Positions 25,786 to 34,034 of a stretch of 64,000 nt of DNA are shown piece by piece. The notes beneath the pieces are model-generated. The model did not search any database, was not told where the DNA came from, and saw nothing but the letters and a program-made list of their open reading frames with translations. Location of the stretch: NCBI RefSeq assembly GCF_002797675.1, contig NZ_PGEX01000001.1, positions 372,001 to 436,000 on the forward strand, written 5' to 3'. Position numbers and translations under genes: made by a program. Source of the stretch: Hallerella succinigenes (GTDB lineage Bacteria > Fibrobacterota > Fibrobacteria > Fibrobacterales > Fibrobacteraceae). The number at the start of each line of letters is the position of its first letter. Position 1 is the first letter of the stretch.

Positions 25786-27666
25786 GTGCCAAGACCGAAG
25801 AAAAATAACGGTTCTTTTTCCGTTCAATTGATTTCTGATATGGTTCCCCCGGATGCCCCGACCCCAGATCTTTCCGCTCTGGGAGATCTCGCCGCTCCGA
25901 TTACTTTCCCCGAAGACCAGCCGAAGCCTGAAGAAGCTCCGAAACGCCGCGGACGCCCCCGTAAAAACGCAGTCCCCAAAGAAATAAGCATAAAACAGGA
26001 TTCCGCACCGGAAGTGCAAGAACAGCCTAACACCGTCGAAGCACCGGAAATGTCCGCTCCAACATCGGAACTTTTCGGTGAACCGGAAGCCGTCGTCACT
26101 CCGGGCACAAGCGAACTCACTGAAGAAAATCAGGGTTCTCTCCCGAACAACGACGGAACCTTCTCCGAAAATTCCATGGAAGCCGCACAGAATAATCCGG
26201 CGCTCGAAGCTCCGGCACCCGATGCCCCGGCATTCGGCGGAAACGGCAACAACAATCGCCGTTTCAACAACAACGGCAATAATCGACAACACGGCAAGTT
26301 CAATAAGTTTAGCAAGAACAAGTACGGTCGCAACAACCGTTTCTTGCCGCAAGACGATATCCCGGACGATCAGCTCCAGGCTCCTCCGGCCGACCCGGAA
26401 AAGGTCGCCATCGCCATGCATCGCTGGCGCGAACTCCGCAATACGCCGATGTTCGATTTGCAGGAAAAAGCAAACGCACTGAACATACCGGACGTGAAGA
26501 GACTTCGCAAGCAGGCTTTGATTTACCGCTTGCTCGCGGCCATTTCCGGCGAAGGCGCTCCGATTTATACGGAAGGCACTCTCGAAATTATGAAGGAAGG
26601 CTACGGATTCCTCCGCAACGCCGACCTGAACTACCTCGCCGGTCCTGACGATATCTATATCAGCCCGAACCAGATTCGCCGTTTCGAGCTCAAGTCCGGC
26701 GACTCGATCACGGGTCTTGTCCGTCAGCCGCGCGACAACGAACGCTACTTCGGTCTCGCCCGCGTCGATACGATCAACGGCGAAGATCCGGCAAAAGCAA
26801 AGCACCGTGTCGCCTTCGAATACTTGACCCCGATTCATCCGTATCAAAAGCTGAATCTCGAATGGCGTCAGGACGAATATTCGACCCGCATCATGGATCT
26901 TTTCTCCCCGATCGGTAAGGGTCAGCGCAGCATCTTGCTCGCTCCGCCGCGTACCGGTAAGACGGTTCTTTTGCAGAACATCGCAGGCGCGATTGCCAAG
27001 AACCATCCGGAAGTCAAGCTCTTTGTGCTTTTGATCGATGAACGTCCGGAAGAAGTGACCGACATGCGTCGCCATGTGAAGGGTGAAGTCATCGCTTCCA
27101 CTTTCGATGAACCTCCTGAACATCACACGCAGGTTGCCGACATCCTTCTTGAAAAGGCAAAGCGCCTTGTCGAATACGGCAACGACGTCGTAATCCTTCT
27201 TGATTCCATTACGCGCTTTGCCCGTGCAAACAACGTGGTGATTCCGCATTCCGGCAAGATTCTTTCCGGTGGCGTAGATGCTCTTGCCATGCAACGCCCG
27301 AAGCGTTTCTTCGGTGCAGCCCGAAAAATCGAAAATGGCGGTTCCCTCACGATTATCGGTACCGCTTTGATCGAAACCGGCAGCCGTATGGATGAAGTCA
27401 TCTTTGAAGAATTCAAAGGTACCGGCAACATGGAACTCGTGCTCGACCGTCGCATTTCCGAAAAGCGTATCTGGCCGGCTATCGACATTTTCAAATCCGG
27501 CACTCGCAAGGAAGAACTTCTTCTCGACGAAGATACCCTCCGCCGCGTCTGGATTTTGCGCAAGTTCCTCCAGGAACAGACCTCCGTGGAAATCATGGAA
27601 TTCATGCGAGACAAGCTTCAAAAGACAAAGAACAACGAAGAATTTTTAGCCTCGATGAATGGCTAG
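25786..27666 (+). CDS. rho: Transcription termination factor Rho with long disordered N-terminal extension
   Basis: A 626-residue Rho, against about 420 in E. coli. The extra 200 residues at the N-terminus are low in complexity: an AT-hook-like RRGRPRKN near residue 56, acidic and proline-rich parts, and an Asn/Arg-rich stretch ([20 protein letters not shown]). The normal Rho follows: RNA-binding cold-shock-like domain ([27 protein letters not shown]) and the ATPase with P-loop [25 protein letters not shown] and [13 protein letters not shown] start behind AGGAG. It unwinds RNA and ends transcription. Long N-terminal inserts are known in Bacteroidetes and Actinobacteria. Confidence 0.95.
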   Translation: MPRPKKNNGSFSVQLISDMVPPDAPTPDLSALGDLAAPITFPEDQPKPEEAPKRRGRPRKNAVPKEISIKQDSAPEVQEQPNTVEAPEMSAPTSELFGEPEAVVTPGTSELTEENQGSLPNNDGTFSENSMEAAQNNPALEAPAPDAPAFGGNGNNNRRFNNNGNNRQHGKFNKFSKNKYGRNNRFLPQDDIPDDQLQAPPADPEKVAIAMHRWRELRNTPMFDLQEKANALNIPDVKRLRKQALIYRLLAAISGEGAPIYTEGTLEIMKEGYGFLRNADLNYLAGPDDIYISPNQIRRFELKSGDSITGLVRQPRDNERYFGLARVDTINGEDPAKAKHRVAFEYLTPIHPYQKLNLEWRQDEYSTRIMDLFSPIGKGQRSILLAPPRTGKTVLLQNIAGAIAKNHPEVKLFVLLIDERPEEVTDMRRHVKGEVIASTFDEPPEHHTQVADILLEKAKRLVEYGNDVVILLDSITRFARANNVVIPHSGKILSGGVDALAMQRPKRFFGAARKIENGGSLTIIGTALIETGSRMDEVIFEEFKGTGNMELVLDRRISEKRIWPAIDIFKSGTRKEELLLDEDTLRRVWILRKFLQEQTSVEIMEFMRDKLQKTKNNEEFLASMNG

Positions 27667-27676
27667 GAGTCAAAAC

Positions 27677-28486
27677 ATGTCTCAGAGAATCGCATTTGCT
27701 GGTGCAGGTAACATGGGCGGAGCCATTCTCCGCGGATTGCTTCAGGCGGGGCACAATCCCCAGGACGTTCTCTTTTTTGAACCCTTTGAAAGCACGGCAA
27801 AATCCGTCGCCGATCTCGGGGCCGTTCGTTACAGCGACTTCGGAAAAATGGCAAACGAAGCCGACGTTCTTTTCCTTTGCGTCAAGCCTCAAATTTTCAA
27901 GGCGGTCGCGAGCGAATGGAATGCCAGCGCCCAAAGCAACACGTCCAAACCGGAAATCATTTCCATCATGGCCGGGGTTTCTCGCCAAAAAATTCTGGAC
28001 GCGCTGAACTTTGCCCACGGCGACGTCGTCCGGGTCATGCCCAATTTGCCATTGACCGTCGGGAAAGGCGCCATCGCCATCGCTTCGGACGGCGTTTCCC
28101 AAGAATCCCTCGAAGTCGCTAAAGAACTCCTTTCGACTGTCGGCATCACCGTGACCGTCGGTGAAAACCTAATTGACGCGGTGACGGGCCTTTCGGGCAG
28201 CGCTCCGGCTTATGTCTTCGAATTCATCGAAGGTCTTGTGCGTGGCGGTGTGAAGATGGGCCTTTCCCGCCCTGTCGCAATGCAGCTGACTCTCGCCACC
28301 ATCGAAGGCAGCGTCGAACTGCTGAAAAAATCCGGCAAGGACACAGGTGAACTCTCCGCCATGGTTTCTTCCCCGGCCGGCACGACGATTGCAGGCGTCC
28401 AGGTTCTGGAAGACGCCGGTCTTCGTGGAACCTTGATGCACACGGTCGAAGCGGCAACGCTCCGTTCCCAGGCTCTCGGCAAATAA
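27677..28486 (+). CDS. proC: Pyrroline-5-carboxylate reductase
   Basis: A 269-residue NAD(P)H-dependent reductase for the last step of proline synthesis. The nucleotide-binding IAFAGAGNMGGAI is at the N-terminus. RVMPNLPLTVGKGA, LSGSAPAYVFEFIE and SPAGTTIAGVQVLE are the family signatures. The ATG at 27677 follows AGGAG; the in-frame ATG at 27659 overlaps the rho stop and lacks a site. It lies 10 bp after rho and 6 bp before the sigma-54 activator, so the three are likely co-transcribed. Confidence 0.95.
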   Translation: MSQRIAFAGAGNMGGAILRGLLQAGHNPQDVLFFEPFESTAKSVADLGAVRYSDFGKMANEADVLFLCVKPQIFKAVASEWNASAQSNTSKPEIISIMAGVSRQKILDALNFAHGDVVRVMPNLPLTVGKGAIAIASDGVSQESLEVAKELLSTVGITVTVGENLIDAVTGLSGSAPAYVFEFIEGLVRGGVKMGLSRPVAMQLTLATIEGSVELLKKSGKDTGELSAMVSSPAGTTIAGVQVLEDAGLRGTLMHTVEAATLRSQALGK

Positions 28487-28492
28487 AATTCC

Positions 28493-29836
28493 ATGGGCAA
28501 AACTCGGATTTTCTTCCTTTCCGAAGAGAACGAAAGCATTTCTTTTTTAGAAGACGTGCTTTCCAACGTGGACGGGTATGAAACCTTTCTTTGCCCAGAC
28601 TCTTTGAATGCCGTCGAAGATTTCCGCCGATTTCTCCCGGCAATAGCTGTAGTCGATTTGGACAAGACATACCCCGAATCGCTCTTTCAGACCTTGCAGG
28701 ATATTTCTCCGGCAACGCGCTTTATGGGCGTCGGTTCGGACATTCTCCATTTAAATCCATTCCAGCAGCGATTGTACAGCGGCGTCTTAAGCAAAGAAGA
28801 ACTCCGGCTGCGCTTTATGACTGTCGTCAATGAACTCAAGCAGCAGTCCGAAATCCTTGCCGCCATCAAAGAATCCCTGAAAAAAATTGTCGGAAAAAGC
28901 GACGCCATCAAACGCCTTTACGACTCCATTCTCAAGGCCATCCGAAGCAAAGGGGCGACCGTTTTAATCCAAGGAGAATCCGGAGTCGGCAAGGAACTGG
29001 TCGCCAAAGCGATCGCATCGGTTTCAAACCATCTGATTTCCGTGAATTGCAGCGCCATTACGGAAAGCCTTTTTGAAAGCGAGCTGTTCGGCCACGTTCG
29101 CGGAGCCTTTACAGGCGCCATTTCCGAACATCGGGGGCTTTTTGAAGCGGCAAACGGCGGCATTCTCTATTTAGACGAAGTCGGCGACATTCCGCTGCCC
29201 ATGCAAGCCAAACTTTTGCGGGCATTGCAAGAGGGCGAAATCCGTCCCGTCGGTTCCAACGAAACCAAAAAAGTCAAAGTGCGGATTATCGCAGCGACCA
29301 ATCGCGATTTGCAAAAAGAAACCCTTGCCGGACGTTTCCGAAGCGATTTGTTCTACCGCTTGAATGTCATTCCCATTTACGTCCCCGCCCTTCGAGAACG
29401 CAAAGAGGACATCCCGGAACTGGTCGCGCATTTTATCCGCGAATACTCCATTCGGCCAGGCCTCTCGCCCCGCATTTCCCCGCAAACCATGCAGGAACTC
29501 ATCCGATACGATTGGCCGGGCAACATTCGGGAACTCGAAAACGCCATCCACCGCGGGCTCGTGCTGATGAACGGCGACGAACTCAAGAGCGAAAACATCT
29601 TTACCACGCCCATTTCCGCACAGGCGAACACCCCGATTCGACGCGATTGGAGAGGCATTTCCTATGCCGCGTTTCAAGAGCTGCAAAAGCAGGAATTGCG
29701 GGAATACATCGTGGCGAAAATCCGGGAAAACGACGGTTCCATCTCCAGAACCGCCGAAAGTTTTGGCATTTTACGCCCCGGGCTCTACGCCCTCGCCCGC
29801 CGATTGGGGCTAGATATTTCCAAGCGGAATAAATAG
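28493..29836 (+). CDS. Sigma-54-dependent transcriptional activator, NtrC type, with degenerate receiver
   Basis: A 447-residue regulator. The N-terminal 120 residues look like a receiver fold with Asp in VVDLDKT, but the usual acidic pair (here SEEN), the Thr and the Lys-Pro are not conserved, so control by phosphorylation is doubtful. The central AAA+ domain carries GESGVGKE (Walker A), GAFTGA (the sigma-54 contact loop), GGILYLDEVGDI (Walker B) and RSDLFYRLNV. The C-terminal 50 residues (NDGSISRTAESFGILRPGLY) are a Fis-type helix-turn-helix. It should drive genes with -24/-12 promoters; its targets are not visible here. No histidine kinase is adjacent. Confidence 0.92.
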   Translation: MGKTRIFFLSEENESISFLEDVLSNVDGYETFLCPDSLNAVEDFRRFLPAIAVVDLDKTYPESLFQTLQDISPATRFMGVGSDILHLNPFQQRLYSGVLSKEELRLRFMTVVNELKQQSEILAAIKESLKKIVGKSDAIKRLYDSILKAIRSKGATVLIQGESGVGKELVAKAIASVSNHLISVNCSAITESLFESELFGHVRGAFTGAISEHRGLFEAANGGILYLDEVGDIPLPMQAKLLRALQEGEIRPVGSNETKKVKVRIIAATNRDLQKETLAGRFRSDLFYRLNVIPIYVPALRERKEDIPELVAHFIREYSIRPGLSPRISPQTMQELIRYDWPGNIRELENAIHRGLVLMNGDELKSENIFTTPISAQANTPIRRDWRGISYAAFQELQKQELREYIVAKIRENDGSISRTAESFGILRPGLYALARRLGLDISKRNK

Positions 29837-29919
29837 ACGGGACTTCCAAGGCTCCCATCAGCTATTGCGGGGAATCCGGCGATTTCTCGTCAACGAACAA
29901 CTAATAATTGATAACAACC

Positions 29920-30054
29920 AGCCGACCGCCCAAAAAACGGGGCGGCCTTGCCTACGGCTAGGCAGGCTCGGATATACAAACAAATGAACTTGTCGAAGCA
30001 TGGTTGCTGTCCTTCGACAAGCTCAGGGACCGTTTGTCGAACTCGTCGAAGCAC
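29920..30054. repeat. Inverted-repeat cluster, left flank of the collagen-like FISUMP gene
   Basis: GACCGCCC and GGGGCGG face each other around 29924-29945. GCCTTGCCTA and TAGGCAGGC pair around CGG just after. CTTGTCGAAG at 29989 pairs perfectly with CTTCGACAAG at 30012, followed by GCTCAGGGAC and a degenerate second copy (TTTGTCGAACTCGTCGAAGC). The same CTTCGACAAGCTCAGGGA word recurs at about 31817-31835 on the other side of the gene. These look like dispersed REP-type palindromes. Confidence 0.7.
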
Positions 30055-30058
30055 TGCC

Positions 30059-31663
30059 TCAGTCCGAGTCCCTGAGGCAACGTACGGAATACCCGAAGTC
30101 CTTGAAGTCGTCGTAGTAATTCAAGAGCACGGACTCGTTGCCGTAGTGGAAGTACCAGCGGTACGCATTGCCACTGCTGCGCTCCGTAGAACTCCAGATG
30201 TTGGCGCTCTCGCCGGCGTAGTAGTAATTGCCAGGGCCAAGGAGGCCCGCCGGCAACACGGAAAAGCCGGATTCGTCCGTGCCGTTCCCGGTCTTTCCTC
30301 CATGATCATCATAGTCCCAACCGCTGGTGGACTTGAGCTTTGTTCCTGCGACATCCTCTCCACCGACGGCCTCGAAAAGCACACTCCATTCCTCTTTACT
30401 TGGCAAGTGCCAACCTTCGGGGCAGACGCCGCGGACCGGTTCCGTCGCGTTGCACTCTACATCGTAACCGCAGCCCTTGCCGCCGTCGCTGAACACCCCG
30501 GCACTATCCATGGCAGCACTCCACAGGTAGAGCCGCCCGTACTTGGCGCAGGAATCCGGCTTGTCGTTGTAGCAGTAACTTTTAGCGGTTCCTTCATTGT
30601 AATCATAGTTCAAGTTCTCCGCCATCCAGGTCTGGGTTCCAACAGTCACGGTCTTGTAAACCTGGCCGTCGCGGGAATCCGTGAACATTCCATAGGAAAT
30701 CGCAGGATTCAGATATTGCCAATTCGCCTTTTCTTCAATCCACTTCTGTTCCCAGCACTGGTAGGAAGTCCCGTTCACCGTAATTTTCTCGCCGTCCAGC
30801 GAATCCGAACACACCAAAACGATTTGGTTGTCTAGGCACATTTGCGTCGCGGGATCGTAAGATTCCGTTCCGCATAACTCGTAGATGGAATCGGCAGCGC
30901 AGAATTGCGTTGCTAGGTCGTAAGATTTGGAGTCGCACAAGTCGTAGGTAGCACCATCGATGCAGAACTTTTTCGCCGGATCGTAGGCTGCCGCTCCGCA
31001 CATGGCCTTATACAGAGTCGTCGTCGAGGCGTTCTCCCCTTCGCCGCAGGTCACTTCCACAACGCCATCGCCCTGGTCGGCGATTTCGCAGCCCGAGCCA
31101 TTTTCACCGGCTTCCCCCTTCTCCCCATTTTTCAATACGCCAATGGTATCGCCGCCGCATATAACATTAAATCCTGAATTGTCTTCTAACGCTACGGCGG
31201 TGCAACTTGCGCCATCCAAGCCCTTTTCGCCTTGCTCGCCTTTTTCACCCTGAATTCCCTGCTCGCCCTGTTCGCCTTTTTCGCCCTGTTCGCCGTTCAG
31301 CAATACGCCGATGGAGTCGCCACCGCAAAGTATCTTGTAACCGTTGTCGATGGCTTCCGCAATGCAGCCTTTTCCATCCGAACCCACTTCGCCGTCCGTT
31401 CCATCCTTGCCGGCTTCGCCCTGCTCGCCCTTGAGCGTCGTCCATTTTCCGTCGGCGCAGTAATAAACCTGCGCGGAATCCTCGGCAAATACGATTTCGC
31501 CCACGTTCTCCTCGCCACAGGCGGGCAGCGAATCCCCCGCTGCGACAACGTCAATGCCGGAAGTCTCCGTGACATTCGTTACATTTGTCGTATTTTCATC
31601 GCCGCAAGCAACGATCAAAGCCATGAATGCGACCGTCAAAACAACTGGAAGTGACTTTTTCAT
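30059..31663 (-). CDS. FISUMP-domain lipoprotein with collagen-like repeats
   Basis: A 534-residue lipoprotein with signal MKKSLPVVLTVAFMALIVAC (Cys20). Three blocks of collagen-like Gly-X-Y triplets follow: GEQGEAGKDGTDGEVGSDG near residue 79, GEQGEKGEQGEQGIQGEKG near 123, and GEKGEAGENGSG near 183. Between and after them are small cysteine-containing repeats (YDPAKKFCIDGATYDLC and two relatives). The C-terminal 200 residues are a FISUMP domain (TDSRDGQVYKTVTVGTQTWM, CPEGWHLPSKEEW, IWSSTE, SVRCLRD). Collagen-like stalks with a lectin-like head suggest a trimeric surface display protein. The gene is flanked by repeat clusters on both sides, which hints at local mobility. Confidence 0.88.
   Translation of the reverse strand: MKKSLPVVLTVAFMALIVACGDENTTNVTNVTETSGIDVVAAGDSLPACGEENVGEIVFAEDSAQVYYCADGKWTTLKGEQGEAGKDGTDGEVGSDGKGCIAEAIDNGYKILCGGDSIGVLLNGEQGEKGEQGEQGIQGEKGEQGEKGLDGASCTAVALEDNSGFNVICGGDTIGVLKNGEKGEAGENGSGCEIADQGDGVVEVTCGEGENASTTTLYKAMCGAAAYDPAKKFCIDGATYDLCDSKSYDLATQFCAADSIYELCGTESYDPATQMCLDNQIVLVCSDSLDGEKITVNGTSYQCWEQKWIEEKANWQYLNPAISYGMFTDSRDGQVYKTVTVGTQTWMAENLNYDYNEGTAKSYCYNDKPDSCAKYGRLYLWSAAMDSAGVFSDGGKGCGYDVECNATEPVRGVCPEGWHLPSKEEWSVLFEAVGGEDVAGTKLKSTSGWDYDDHGGKTGNGTDESGFSVLPAGLLGPGNYYYAGESANIWSSTERSSGNAYRWYFHYGNESVLLNYYDDFKDFGYSVRCLRDSD
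30089..30229 (-). other. NNC-rich C-terminal segment of the collagen-like FISUMP gene (possible DGR variable repeat)
   Basis: The last 47 codons before TCC GTA CGT TGC are dominated by NNC codons (TAC, GGC, CGC, CAC, TTC, GAC) around the same fixed frame TGG AGT TCT ACG GAG, NNC, AGY AGT, and GCG TAC as in the 646-3539 cluster. The 15-nt core TGGAGTTCTACGGAG is identical although the rest of the gene is quite different. With only one copy of this type present, variation itself cannot be shown here. Confidence 0.5.
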
Positions 31664-31774
31664 GCATTTTCCTCGAGTTCAAAATGTTTGGTTAGGCGTT
31701 TCCGGGAAAATATAGCCAAAGAATGCAAAGAATGCAAAGATTGCAATGCTAGGCGAGTTGTCAGTCGTCAGTGG

Positions 31775-31940
31775 CCGAGCTATGGCTCGTGCGCCTGTCG
31801 AAGCATGGTTGGTGCCCTTCGACAAGCTCAGGGAGCGCCGGTCATTGAGCTTGTCGAAATGACCACACCAAACCGCTCTCTTCGATGAGCACAGGGAGCG
31901 GTTATCAAAGCACGGTTGCTGAGCCTGTCGAAGCAAACCG
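31775..31940. repeat. REP-like palindrome cluster, right flank of the collagen-like FISUMP gene
   Basis: CGAGC-TATG-GCTCG, then CCTGTCGAAGCATGGTTG, CTTCGACAAGCTCAGGGAGC, TTGAGCTTGTCGAAATGAC, a degenerate CTCTTCGATGAGCACAGGGAGC and a final GCCTGTCGAAGCA. The arms alternate in orientation and can pair. The words match the cluster at 29989-30054, so the FISUMP gene between them is bracketed by the same repeat family. Confidence 0.7.
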
Positions 31941-32060
31941 GTTTTTGCGCGTTTTTACGTGAAAATTGTCCGTCAAGAAAAATTTTGGCCCGTGTGTACG
32001 TGAAAACGGCTACAGTTGTCATGGCGAACGTTTTTCCGTCATTGCGAACCCCGCAGGGGT

Positions 32061-32152
32061 TATACGACACTTGTCAATTTATTGACTTAGTGGAGTTATC
32101 CTCTATGTGGATATACGACACTTGGTAACTTTGTTACCTTAGTGGAGTTATA
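32061..32152. repeat. Two copies of a 39-40 bp hairpin element with compensating stem changes
   Basis: Copy 1 (32061-32099) and copy 2 (32112-32152) share TATACGACACTT on the left and TTAGTGGAGTTAT on the right. The centres differ but each is a perfect stem: GTCAAT-TT-ATTGAC in copy 1 and GGTAAC-TTT-GTTACC in copy 2. CACT and AGTG extend the stem past a mismatch. Between the copies TATCC and GGATA also pair. Keeping a stem while changing its sequence suggests selection on structure or a mobile hairpin family. Confidence 0.65.
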
Positions 32153-32267
32153 CTCGAAGTGTAGAAGCAATCCTTTCCCGCAATCAAGATTGCCACGCCG
32201 CTATCGCGCCTCGCAATGACGGGAGGACCGCAGGGATGAGCGCAGGGATGCCGCGCCTGAAATCGGC

Positions 32268-32900
32268 TTATGCGCCTTCCACGACGGCGATTTCTTCGGA
32301 GGAAAGGCCGTAGAGGGCATAGACCTGCGCATTGATTTGCGCATTCAAAATGGCGATGCGCTGCTGGAGCGTTTTCTTGTCGGCGTCGGACTTGGCAGAA
32401 GCAAGCTGCGTGTGCGCGGCAAGCATTTGGTCTGCAAGGGCGGCGAGAGTTTGCTGCTGTTCGGGCGTGGCGGTGGGAAGAGGAAAATTCTCCAAATATT
32501 TGGTCTTAAAACGGAAATATCCTCCACGAAGAGAAGTTCCTGTTTCTTTCAAGTAAAACCAAATAATAGGCGAGTTCAAAATAGCCAAATATGTTTTGTA
32601 CAAATTAGAATCTGGATTTTTCAAAACAAACGCATATGAAGTGTCGTTATGATAATGTTCTCCGGAATCGAGATACATTGTTGCACCATAGCATACATCA
32701 GGCGTTAAGATTCTTTCCACTGAAAGATTATCGATATTTCGGAAATTCCACAGCGAATACCAAGATGGGTATTTCATACTGGCGGTTCCTCGACTAGCCA
32801 ATCTTTTTCTTAAAGACGAAAAATATCCGTAACAATATGGAAATTGATTTTTCAATTCTTGTTCTTCATAGAGAACGGTTTTTCCATTATCCTTTTTATA
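32268..32900 (-). pseudogene. 3' fragment of a type IIG restriction-modification gene, cut off by the IS630-like element
   Basis: The frame continues from the IS edge as YKKDNGKTVLYEEQELKN and encodes about 210 residues of the target-recognition region of an Eco57I/TaqI-like enzyme: LASRGTASMKYPSWYSLWNF, RILTPDVCYGA and NSPIIWFYLKETGTSLRGGY, then a helical tail. The N-terminal part lies at 34019-36556. Deleting the IS plus one TA joins IYPY directly to KKDNGK in frame. A TTG at 32855 is the only candidate start in the fragment and has no good ribosome site, so this piece is probably not expressed usefully. Confidence 0.85.
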
Positions 32901-34034
32901 ATATTGCTCCGGCGGATATATTTTTTACATAGTCATGCTGCATAAGAGACATGCTTGTCGCCAAAATACTTGATTACTCGTTCAGGGCTGTTGCTCACCA
33001 TTTTCATGTGGGATTCCGCATGGGAGCGTAGCTTTTCGCGAGTCCGAGCCGGTGCGTTGGAAGATATTTCGTGTTTCAGGTCGGCATTAAGACGTTCGTC
33101 AGGATTCAGCTCGGGACTGTAGCTGGGCAGGTAGAATACGCTTATCTTGTCCGTGTTCGCTTCAAGCCATTCCTTTACCGGCTTGCTGTGGTGAACCCTC
33201 AGGTTGTCCATCACGAGAAACACTTTCTTCCCTTTCCCGTCTGCATACACATCCTTCACCAGAGCCGTCATGAAGTCGATGAGCTTCGTCGCGTCGAACG
33301 CCCCGTCAATCATCATCCAGTGGCACTTCCCGCGATTGTTCACCGCCGATATCATGGAAAAGCGCTCCCTGCATCCGGGAGCCTTCACGACCGGGGTCTG
33401 CCCGCAGGGGGCGTAGCTGCGGCCACGGACATCCGTGTTCACGATGGCGGTCTCGTCCGCCCAGTGGATTTCCGCATTCTCGCATACCGCATCGGCCTTT
33501 ATTTTCGGGTATTCCTCTTCGAGCCACTTCTTCACCGCTTCGGGGTTTTGCTCGTACGCGCGGACAATCGGTTTTTGCGGGGTGAAGTTCCATCTTTTGA
33601 GGTAGTCGCCGACCGTTCTCTTGGCCAGCTTCACTCCAAATTTGCTGCGGACAAGCTCCGCAACCGCTTCGCGGGTCCAGAGGGCGAACTTGAACTTGAG
33701 CTGTTCGGGACGCTTGTCCCGGATTAGTTTCTGTATCTCGGATTCTTGATTGGCGGAAAGGAGCCTTTTTTCCCTTTCCTTGCGGCCCCTTGTCTTCGGC
33801 TTGAGCGCATTCATCCCGCCTTTCTCGTAAAGCGATAGAACTGCATCCACCATGGGGCGGCTCACGCCGCAGGTCTCTGCGATCTTGCTTTTCTTGAATC
33901 CCGCCTTCTTCATTTTTACGATTGTCTTCCGTTTTTCGAGAAGGCTCTGGACATTCTTTCTTGCATCATCTTTTTCCATGATGCAAATATAGTAAACTTT
34001 GCTTGTTTTGTAAAGTATTTATCTGCCTAATCTA
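32901..34034 (-). mobile_element. IS630-family insertion sequence, about 1.13 kb, inserted at TA
   Basis: The element holds a single transposase gene and is flanked by TA dinucleotides (TATA on both sides, so the exact cut can shift by 2 bp). Near the ends imperfect inverted repeats are seen: GGCAGATAAATACTTTACA on one side and GGCGGATATATTTTTTACA on the other, 5-10 bp inside the boundary. TA target duplication and one DDE transposase frame are typical of IS630. It interrupts the RM gene in the middle of a Tyr codon. Confidence 0.85.
32933..33979 (-). CDS. IS630-family transposase
   Basis: A 348-residue transposase. The N-terminal part is a winged or homeodomain-like helix-turn-helix (KKSKIAETCGVSRPMVDAVL) followed by a second helical region. 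The DDE nuclease is complete: Asp in IHWADETAI (about residue 170), Asp in FLVMDNLRVHHS (about 260) and Glu in SPELNPDERLN (about 297). No frameshift or early stop is seen, so the element could still be active, in line with a recent insertion into the RM gene. Confidence 0.93.
   Translation of the reverse strand: MEKDDARKNVQSLLEKRKTIVKMKKAGFKKSKIAETCGVSRPMVDAVLSLYEKGGMNALKPKTRGRKEREKRLLSANQESEIQKLIRDKRPEQLKFKFALWTREAVAELVRSKFGVKLAKRTVGDYLKRWNFTPQKPIVRAYEQNPEAVKKWLEEEYPKIKADAVCENAEIHWADETAIVNTDVRGRSYAPCGQTPVVKAPGCRERFSMISAVNNRGKCHWMMIDGAFDATKLIDFMTALVKDVYADGKGKKVFLVMDNLRVHHSKPVKEWLEANTDKISVFYLPSYSPELNPDERLNADLKHEISSNAPARTREKLRSHAESHMKMVSNSPERVIKYFGDKHVSYAA

Larger units (their letters stand above)
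31664..32267. other. About 600 bp repeat-rich intergenic stretch, no gene
   Basis: No supported coding frame. It holds REP-like palindromes (31775-31940), a GCGAACCCCGCAGGGGTT type palindrome near 32044-32061, the pair of hairpin repeats at 32061-32152, and GC-rich sequence (32161-32260) of a kind common between genes. It lies between the collagen-like FISUMP gene and the 3' fragment of the broken RM gene, so transcription of the RM gene ends into it. Confidence 0.6.

Noticed and set aside
25765-27621. Long open frame of 618 codons on the minus strand opposite rho
   Set aside because: It is a shadow of rho produced by codon bias; it has no ribosome site and no recognisable protein, while rho motifs on the plus strand are complete.
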